From NCBI GenBank assembly GCA_030038035.1, contig JASHPP010000357.1, positions 1 to 19,424 on the forward strand: a stretch of 19,424 nt of DNA, read 5' to 3'. Both the position numbers and the translations under genes were made by a program. Each line of letters begins with the position of its first letter. The stretch's first letter is position 1. Source of the DNA: Trebonia sp. (lineage in GTDB: Bacteria > Actinomycetota > Actinomycetes > Streptosporangiales > Streptosporangiaceae). Positions 1-5,755 of this stretch are shown one piece after another. The notes beneath the pieces were generated by a model. That model was not told the origin of the DNA. It did no database searches and saw only the letters and a program-made list of their open reading frames with translations.

Positions 1-171
1 CGCGGGCGCGCCGGGGCCGGCCTGCCCGTATCCGCCGGGAGCGCCGTAGCCACCGGCGGCACTGTAACCGCTCGCCGGAGCCGCGGCCCCGGCCGGCGCA
101 AGCGGCGCTCCGCACGTACTGCAAAACGCTGAATCCTGCTGATTCGGCGTCTGGCACTGAGGACAGTTCAT
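1..171 (-). CDS. Zinc-ribbon protein, N-terminal fragment (continues past window start)
   Basis: Only the first 57 codons are in the window. The protein starts MNCPQCQTPN and has a complete double-CxxC zinc ribbon (C3, C6, C17, C20). A Gly/Ala/Tyr/Pro-rich segment follows, with GGYG-type repeats. The ATG at 171 is preceded on the minus strand by a well-placed GGAGGG. The first 24 residues closely match those of the protein at 395-1348, so the two are tandem paralogues, and this one probably also continues into a multi-pass membrane domain outside the window. Function is unknown; such ribbons usually hold protein-protein contacts. The ribbon and start are clear, the rest is inferred from the paralogue. 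Confidence 0.8.
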   Translation of the reverse strand, partial: MNCPQCQTPNQQDSAFCSTCGAPLAPAGAAAPASGYSAAGGYGAPGGYGQAGPGAPA

Positions 172-215
172 TGGCGAACCCTCCGTTACCTTTCTCGGGA
201 AATGTTGTTTGCGGC

Positions 216-261
216 CTTCGCCGTTACGCCGCGCCGCGTCATCCGCCGGCGCCTCCGGCCG
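216..261 (-). repeat. Duplicated flank, copy A (gene-end remnant)
   Basis: This segment matches 1395-1435 almost base for base apart from a 5-nt insertion and a few substitutions. In copy B the segment holds the last codons and TGA of the propeller-type gene (stop at 1413). Copy A keeps a TGA at the equivalent place (239-241) and about seven similar codons before it. Each copy lies 65-68 nt before the start of a zinc-ribbon gene. The simplest reading is that a tandem duplication carried the tail of the upstream gene with it. The rest of the 172-394 gap shows no gene and no clear promoter. Confidence 0.6.
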
Positions 262-394
262 AGCCGCACATCACAGTGCCGAATCGAGCGGTCGCGGGGA
301 AGAGGCGCCGCACGAGCCCCGGAAAAGGCTCCTAGCCGTTCAGCCGCGCGGCGGAAGGTTGAGGTCTGTCGTCTGGATATACGTACGCCTGCCG

Positions 395-1348
395 TTAACG
401 GTTCTCCATGAAGGACCGGACGGCGGGCACGACCACCGGGCCGGCGGCTGCCAGCGCCGCGAGGAACCCGATGAAGGCGGCCCACCCCCATCCCATCCCT
501 TCGTTCCCGTAAGGGATGTCGGCGAAGGCGATCAGGAGCAGGACCAGTTGCAGGCCGGTCCCGACGAGCAGCACCGGCGCGTGCGCGACGGGCAGGCGCA
601 GCGGTGGTTCCGCCCAGCCGGCGCGCATGATCAGGTACGCGAGCAGGAACAGGGCCACGACGAACTCCAGCCACAGCCAGCCGTGCAGGCCCGTGCCGCT
701 GAAACTGTAGGTCCCGGCGCCAGCACCCAGGCTGACGCTGTACCAGGGCAGCCAGATCGAGATCATGGCGATCAGGGTCGCGACGCCGACGATCTGGTCA
801 ACCCGGGTCAGCCGCTTCAGGTCGAACTGGAACGGGCCGACGGGCGATCCCCCCTGCCGCGGCTGGAAGCCCCCGGCTGGCTGCTGGTACTGACCGCCGG
901 GCGGCTGGTACCCCGCAGGCGGCTGGTAACCGCCTGCGGGCTGCTGGTACCCGGGGGGCTGCTGATAACCTGCGGGCTGCTGGTACCCGCCGCCGGGCTG
1001 CTGGTAGCCGCCGGGCTGCTGGTAGCCGCCGACAGGCTGCTGGTAACCGGCGGGCTGCTGGTAACCGCCTGCCGGCTGCTGGCCGGCGGGCGGGTATTGA
1101 GTCGGCGGCGCGGCGGGCGGGTACTGGGTCGGCGGCGCGGTGGGCGGCTCATATCCGCCGGGCGCGCCGTAGCCACCGGAGGTGCCCTGCCCGAGCGGGG
1201 TTCCCTGCCCGAGCGGGGTTCCCTGCCCGGGCGGCGGCGGGTAGCCGCCAGCCGTGACGGCCGCCTCGGCCGAGGCGAGCTGGGTTCCGCAACTGACGCA
1301 GAACACCGAGTCCGCCCTATTCGGCGTCTGGCACTGAGGACAGTTCAT
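395..1348 (-). CDS. Zinc-ribbon membrane protein with YQQP repeats (317 aa)
   Basis: Domain order: an N-terminal zinc ribbon (C3, C6, C17, C20); a long low-complexity linker to about residue 180 with GTPLGQ, APPTQYPP and many (G/A)GYQQP units; then four hydrophobic segments, one around WLPWYSVSLG and the last ending in the short tail MENR. It is therefore predicted to be a polytopic membrane protein with a cytosolic ribbon and a flexible Tyr/Gln/Pro arm. The ATG at 1348 was chosen over an upstream in-frame ATG at 1450 because GGAGGT lies just before it and the ribbon begins at once, as in the paralogue at 171. The upstream ATG would also overlap the neighbouring gene. No enzymatic motif is seen and no function can be assigned. 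It probably belongs with the other zinc-ribbon genes on this strand. Confidence 0.85.
   Translation of the reverse strand: MNCPQCQTPNRADSVFCVSCGTQLASAEAAVTAGGYPPPPGQGTPLGQGTPLGQGTSGGYGAPGGYEPPTAPPTQYPPAAPPTQYPPAGQQPAGGYQQPAGYQQPVGGYQQPGGYQQPGGGYQQPAGYQQPPGYQQPAGGYQPPAGYQPPGGQYQQPAGGFQPRQGGSPVGPFQFDLKRLTRVDQIVGVATLIAMISIWLPWYSVSLGAGAGTYSFSGTGLHGWLWLEFVVALFLLAYLIMRAGWAEPPLRLPVAHAPVLLVGTGLQLVLLLIAFADIPYGNEGMGWGWAAFIGFLAALAAAGPVVVPAVRSFMENR
870..1165 (-). repeat. Coding tandem repeats (YQQPAGG-type)
   Basis: Inside the zinc-ribbon membrane gene, short units built on GGCTGCTGGTA (plus strand) recur every 15-27 nt, encoding Tyr-Gln-Gln-Pro with Gly/Ala spacers. Just outside this stretch, an 18-nt unit is perfectly duplicated at 1190-1207 and 1208-1225, encoding GTPLGQ. 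Such repeats are prone to length change by slippage. Confidence 0.75.
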
Positions 1349-1394
1349 CTGCTGGACCTCCGCGTGCTGTCTGGTGAAGTTATGCTTCGCTGAT

Positions 1395-1435
1395 CTTCGC
1401 CGTTTCGCCGCGTCATCCGGCAGCGCCTCCGGCCG
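1395..1435 (-). repeat. Duplicated flank, copy B
   Basis: Partner of the segment at 216-261. Here it contains the true 3' end of the propeller-type gene (TGA at 1413-1415) and the start of the spacer before the zinc-ribbon gene at 1348. Confidence 0.6.
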
Positions 1436-3365
1436 TGTAATACAGCACATTGTCGTACTGATCCGTCGCGGCGCAAGCGTTAGCTTTCACGCAGCTGATC
1501 GCCTCAAAGGAGTTATTGCCGTCGATCTTGGTTTCGCCCGACCAGCTGCCTTGCTGGTAGACAAGCGCGCCACCGCTGTTGTCGACCGCGACGCAGTACC
1601 CGTCGGCCGGGCAGGACACGCTCTCGGCGGTCGCGGGCAGGGTCTGCGTCGACCAGTCCCCGCTGATCATTACCGCGGCGTTTCCAGCGCCGTCGATGGC
1701 GACGCAGAAGGCGTCGCTTGAGCAGGAGACCTGGGTAAGCCCGCTGTCGCTGTCGATGCTCTGCCCGGCGGCCCACGTGTTTCCGTCGTACGTGTAGACA
1801 TTCCCGTTGTCGTCCACGGCGGCGCAGAAGAACGTGCTCGGGCACGACACGGAGACCAGGTTGTCCTGATTCGGGTCAATAGTGGTCTGCGTCCAGTTCG
1901 TCGCCGACCCGGTGTAGGTAAAGCCGCTGCCCGCGCTGTCCACCGCCACGCAGTAGGCGGTAGACACGCACGAGACGCTGTTGAGCTCGTTGCCAGAGTC
2001 GATGTTGACCGGGGAGGTCCAGCTGCCGCCGCTGTAGATGAGTGCGGCGCCCGACGAGTCGACCGCGGCGCAGAAGTTCACTGTGGGGCAGGAGATAGAC
2101 GTCAGGTTTGCCCCGCTGTTAGGGTCCACGACCCGCCACAAATTCATCGTGTCGGAGTAGAGGACGTTGCCCGCGCTGTCAACCGCGTAGCAGGTCGTGG
2201 CGGACACGCAGGACACCGAGTTGATCGTCGCGTTGTCGTTGGCGTACGCCTGCTGATCGATGGGCACGGCGTAGGTCCAGCCGCCTGGCCTGACGGACGG
2301 GCCGGCGGTCGCGGTGGCACTCGCTCCTGTCGTGGACGAGGGAGTATCCGCCGGCGAGCTGCTCACCGAGGTACTCGGTGCCGACGCCGGGGTTGTCGGC
2401 GGGGCGGTCGTCGGGTGCGCGCGCACCGTGGGGTGCGTCGTCGGGGACGCCACCGTCTTCGGGGTGTGGTGCAGCAGGGTGAATGCCGCCGCGGCGCCGC
2501 CGCCAAGGACGACCACCAGCGCGACAGGCAAGGCGATCCAGAGCAGGGTGCGACGGCGGCCGCGGCCGACTGGGGCCGCGGCATGCGACCCCCGGCCACC
2601 GCCGCCCGCGGCGCCGGTCCCCGCCGCAGGCGGCGTGGCGGCGACCCACCGGGCCTGTGTGCCCGCCCTGGTCGTGCCGTCCCAGTCCGGCGCGGCACCA
2701 GGGTGAGCCGCGCCTTCCCACGGGGGCGCGCCGTCCATTCCGGTCGTGGCGTCCCATGGTGGCGTCGCATCCGGTTTGGCCGGGGCATCCCACAAAGCTG
2801 CGCCGTCCAGCCCCGTCGTGGCGTCCCAGGGCGGCGCGGCATCCGGCGCGGCGGCACGGCCCCAGGAGGGCACACCGCCCGTTCCTGCCGTTCCGGTCGC
2901 GGCATCCCAGTCGTCCCGCGGGAGCGCGGCGTCGGCTCCCGCCCGCGCGGCCGGCGACGGCACGGCATCCGGCCAGGGGGTGGAGTCCCATGACGGCGTC
3001 GCGGGCGGCTCGGCCTCGACATCCCACGGCGCGGCGTCCTGCGGCTTGCCGGCGGTGGCGGGCGCCGCCGCGGGCGCTCCGAGCCAGTTGGCGAACGTGT
3101 TCGGGCTCACCGGGGGCGTGCTTGACAAGGGCATCGCGGGCGGCGCGGACTGCGGGCCGGCCGACGGCGACGCCATCAACGGCGTCCCGAATCCGGGGGG
3201 TGACGAGGCCGGCGCGTCGCCGATGGCCGAACCGCAGATCCGGCAGAAACGCGCTCCCGGATCGTTGACGTGACCCGCGGCGCACCGGGACCGGACGTCG
3301 GTACCGCAGATCCCGCAGAATGCCGCTCCCGCAGGCAAGCGATGCCCGTTCGCACAATTCGGCAC
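1413..3365 (-). CDS. Zinc-ribbon, single-pass membrane protein with seven-repeat beta-propeller-like ectodomain (650 aa)
   Basis: The N-terminus carries two ribbon-like Cys clusters (C4/C17/C20 with nearby His; C28/C41/C44). About 200 residues rich in Pro/Ala/Trp follow, with recurring PPWDATTG-type units, then one membrane segment near residues 272-297 and a Thr/Ser/Pro-rich stalk. The C-terminal 270 residues hold seven repeats of about 40 residues, each with a core like SVSCVSTAYCVAVD: two Cys six residues apart followed by A-V/I/T-D. Seven Cys-pair blades suggest a seven-bladed, disulfide-stabilised propeller outside the cell. The orientation (ribbon in, propeller out) is inferred from the basic residues before the membrane segment and the stalk after it. 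GTG at 3365 follows a GGGGGAGGG ribosome-binding site. The ligand is unknown. Confidence 0.85.
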   Translation of the reverse strand: MPNCANGHRLPAGAAFCGICGTDVRSRCAAGHVNDPGARFCRICGSAIGDAPASSPPGFGTPLMASPSAGPQSAPPAMPLSSTPPVSPNTFANWLGAPAAAPATAGKPQDAAPWDVEAEPPATPSWDSTPWPDAVPSPAARAGADAALPRDDWDAATGTAGTGGVPSWGRAAAPDAAPPWDATTGLDGAALWDAPAKPDATPPWDATTGMDGAPPWEGAAHPGAAPDWDGTTRAGTQARWVAATPPAAGTGAAGGGGRGSHAAAPVGRGRRRTLLWIALPVALVVVLGGGAAAAFTLLHHTPKTVASPTTHPTVRAHPTTAPPTTPASAPSTSVSSSPADTPSSTTGASATATAGPSVRPGGWTYAVPIDQQAYANDNATINSVSCVSATTCYAVDSAGNVLYSDTMNLWRVVDPNSGANLTSISCPTVNFCAAVDSSGAALIYSGGSWTSPVNIDSGNELNSVSCVSTAYCVAVDSAGSGFTYTGSATNWTQTTIDPNQDNLVSVSCPSTFFCAAVDDNGNVYTYDGNTWAAGQSIDSDSGLTQVSCSSDAFCVAIDGAGNAAVMISGDWSTQTLPATAESVSCPADGYCVAVDNSGGALVYQQGSWSGETKIDGNNSFEAISCVKANACAATDQYDNVLYYTAGGAAG

Positions 3366-3404
3366 CGTCCGCCCTCCCCCTAACAGATGAAATGCCGTCG
3401 GCTG

Positions 3405-3432
3405 ATGCTAGAGCAAGGCGACTTGCCAGCAA
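3405..3432 (-). promoter_or_regulatory. Possible promoter for the propeller-type gene
   Basis: On the minus strand TTGCTG (3427-3432) is followed after 16 nt by TAGCAT (3405-3410), which fits actinobacterial vegetative promoters (TTGnnn / TAnnnT). It ends 40 nt before the GTG start at 3365. It is found by eye only; a 143-bp gap separates this gene from the one upstream. Confidence 0.3.
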
Positions 3433-3508
3433 GGGAGGTATCGTCGAATCTGCCTCAAACGTTATTGATTGCTTTCCGGCACTCAGGCATTATCTGGCAC
3501 AAAAGTGG

Positions 3509-4159
3509 TCAACTTCCAACACGTGTCCCACATCTAGCGCAGAACGCATCATTCACCGCGAGCGTACTCCCGCAACTTACGCACGTCGGGCGTGCCCTGG
3601 CGGGTGCCCCGGCATCGGGCTGCACCGGCTTGATCGGGGTGCCGCACCTCGTGCAGAACTTGTCGCTCGGCAGCGCGTCCTTGCCGCACCCGGAACAGGT
3701 CCAGCCAGAGCGCAGGAAGCGTGCGATCCGCGAACCCATCCCCTCGGCGGCGAAAGCGGGCGCCGGAGATACCGGTATCGGCGCGGGCGGAGGCGGCATC
3801 GGCGCGGGCGCACCAGGGGCGTACGGCGCGGGCGGGAACGGCTGAGCGGGGGGCGCCAGCTGCTGGACCGGCGGCATCGCGTGCTGCGGCTGCGGCTGGG
3901 GCTGGGGCTGGGGCGGTGGCACCGCCTGCTGCGCCGCGGCCGCGAGGCCTGCGTCGTAGCGCTGCCTGCTTTCGGGGCCGGAAAGCAGGTCGCGCTTGAT
4001 CGAGCGGACAGTCTCGCGCAGCAGCTGGGACCGCTCCGGCGCGGTCACGGCCAGCGCGGCGGCCTGCCGGCTCAGCCGCTCCACGGCCTGTTCTATCTCC
4101 TCCGTCGGCGCCTGTGGCGACAGCCGGAGATATGCGTACCAGTCTTCACGCTGCTGCAT
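3509..4159 (-). CDS. Degenerate J-domain-like protein with two C-terminal zinc ribbons (216 aa)
   Basis: Residues 6-70 look like a J domain: DWYAYLRLSP at the start, helix-forming EEIEQAVERL, and SGPESRQRYD at the end, where DnaJ proteins have DPxxRxxYD. The HPD tripeptide that stimulates Hsp70 ATPase is absent and the region after helix II is rebuilt. A Pro/Gln-rich linker (80-135, with repeated PQ) leads to two double-CxxC zinc ribbons (C155/C158/C169/C172 and C193/C196/C207/C210). It begins 33 nt after the stop of the Hsp70 gene, so it is probably co-transcribed with it. No good ribosome-binding site precedes the ATG at 4159. It may recruit or position the neighbouring Hsp70 rather than activate it. 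It may also be a specialised scaffold unrelated to chaperone cycling. Confidence 0.8.
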   Translation of the reverse strand: MQQREDWYAYLRLSPQAPTEEIEQAVERLSRQAAALAVTAPERSQLLRETVRSIKRDLLSGPESRQRYDAGLAAAAQQAVPPPQPQPQPQPQHAMPPVQQLAPPAQPFPPAPYAPGAPAPMPPPPAPIPVSPAPAFAAEGMGSRIARFLRSGWTCSGCGKDALPSDKFCTRCGTPIKPVQPDAGAPARARPTCVSCGSTLAVNDAFCARCGTRVGS

Positions 4160-4192
4160 GACTACTATCGAAGCGCATTCCGCGCAAGACGG

Positions 4193-5755
4193 CTAATCGA
4201 CCTGCAGGGTCCTGACCATCCGGTCGGCCGCGTCATCGCCGCCATCGGCCAGGTACGTGTGGACGATCGTGGTGGCGGCCAAGGCGCCTGTGGTGACGTC
4301 AGTCGCCGAGACCTGCAGGATTCCGTCGCGGTTCAGGCTCATCGTGACGTTCACGGGCTGGTGCGCCGGGCGCCCGGGCGGCAGGTGCTCGATGACCACA
4401 GTGCCGACGCGGCGGCACAGGTCAGGATCCGCCGACTCCCCTTCGAGCACGGGGATGACGATCTGCGTCTCTCCCGGCCGCATCGTGAAGAAGGTCCGTT
4501 CCGCGAAGAACGGCAGCGCGGTGTTGCGCGGGAGCAGCGGCGTCATCACCGGGCGCTGGCGTCCGCCCGAGGTCTCGAACGCGCTGATGCCGAGGCTGTG
4601 CGCGGCGACATCGGTCACCGACAGCTCCTCGAGGTAATCCCTGGCTCCGGCGTCTATCACGACCGCTCCGCCTCGCTCGAGCTGACGCTGCGCGGCGAAC
4701 AGCCCGGCCCCGAGCGCGACGGCCTCATCCGGGCGAATCGACGTATCCGGTTCGACACCGAAGATGTCCCGGATCCGCGCGCGCACGGCCGGCATCCTGG
4801 TCGCCCCGCCCACCGGCAGCACCACGGAGATGTCCCTGGGGGTAACCCCGGCGGCCGCGACCACGTCGACCATCTTCTCCGTCATCTCGTCAAGCAGGAT
4901 GCTCGTGCGGGCGACGAACTCGGTCCGGCTGACGTCGACCCGCAGCGTCAGCCCGGCCGCCTGCAGCGCGACGCTGGTGCGCTCGCGCGCGGTGAGGTCG
5001 TGCTTGGCGCGCGCGGCCCGCAGCAGCCAGTCCTGCGACACCTGCGTGACCTCTTCGATCGACAGCGCGTCGGGGTCGTTGATGTCCAGGCCATGGGCGG
5101 CCGCGAACTGCTCGACGAAGTAGTCGAACAGCGCCTTGTCGAAGTTCGCTCCGCCCAGGTACGCGTCCCCGCCGGTGGCCCGGACGGTCAGGTCGGCCCC
5201 GTCGTACTCCATCACGGTCACGTCGAAGGTGCCGCCGCCGAGGTCGATCACGGCCCCCGTCACCCCGGCCGGCCGCCGGTCGTAGCCGTAGGCGAGCGCG
5301 GCGGCGGTGGGCTCGGACAGCAGGCCGAGCACGTCAAGCCCGGCCAGTTCCCCGGCGCGCAGGGTCGCCGCGCGCATCGGGTCGCTGAAATAGGCCGGCA
5401 CGGTGATGGCGGCCTGCGTGACCGGCCCGGCGAGCAGCCGAGCGTCCTGAACGAGCTTGCGCAAGATCAGCGCGGACACGTGTTCTGGCCGGTAGGAGAC
5501 GCCGCCGTAGTCGAACGTCCAGCCCGAGCCGATGTGCCGCTTGACGAGCTGGACGACGGAGTCCGGCTCGGTCGCCAGCGACTCCCGCGCGACGGCGCCG
5601 ACGATCACGTGACCGGAGTCGAACAGCGCGATGGACGGGGTCGTCGGCGACCCCTCCGCGTTCGGCAGCACCACGGGCAGGCCCGCGCTGTTGACCTGCG
5701 CCACCACGGACATCGTGGTGCCGAGGTCGATCCCGAAGGCGGTTGGCTCAGCCAC
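4193..5755 (-). CDS. Hsp70/DnaK-like protein lacking the C-terminal lid (520 aa)
   Basis: The ATPase domain is complete: phosphate-1 loop GIDLGTTMSVV (8-18), connect segment EPTAAALAYGYD, phosphate-2 loop IDLGGGTFDVTV and adenosine motif VVLPVGGATRMP. A beta-type substrate-binding part follows and ends soon after DGILQVSATDVTTG. DnaK proteins normally have about 100 further residues forming the helical lid and tail; here the protein stops at TLQVD. GTG at 5755 is chosen because the Hsp70 fold begins immediately and GGAG lies 8 nt upstream; it overlaps the end of the ABC exporter gene by 8 nt (GTGGCTGA), which suggests translational coupling. A longer in-frame reading from 5860 would cover exporter codons. 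No grpE or true dnaJ is nearby, so this is not the housekeeping dnaK. The role is probably client-specific. Confidence 0.9.
   Translation of the reverse strand: MAEPTAFGIDLGTTMSVVAQVNSAGLPVVLPNAEGSPTTPSIALFDSGHVIVGAVARESLATEPDSVVQLVKRHIGSGWTFDYGGVSYRPEHVSALILRKLVQDARLLAGPVTQAAITVPAYFSDPMRAATLRAGELAGLDVLGLLSEPTAAALAYGYDRRPAGVTGAVIDLGGGTFDVTVMEYDGADLTVRATGGDAYLGGANFDKALFDYFVEQFAAAHGLDINDPDALSIEEVTQVSQDWLLRAARAKHDLTARERTSVALQAAGLTLRVDVSRTEFVARTSILLDEMTEKMVDVVAAAGVTPRDISVVLPVGGATRMPAVRARIRDIFGVEPDTSIRPDEAVALGAGLFAAQRQLERGGAVVIDAGARDYLEELSVTDVAAHSLGISAFETSGGRQRPVMTPLLPRNTALPFFAERTFFTMRPGETQIVIPVLEGESADPDLCRRVGTVVIEHLPPGRPAHQPVNVTMSLNRDGILQVSATDVTTGALAATTIVHTYLADGGDDAADRMVRTLQVD

Noticed and set aside
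870..1225. Regular short repeats considered as a CRISPR array
   Set aside because: Units are 15-27 nt without unique spacers and translate in frame to YQQP and GTPLGQ repeats.
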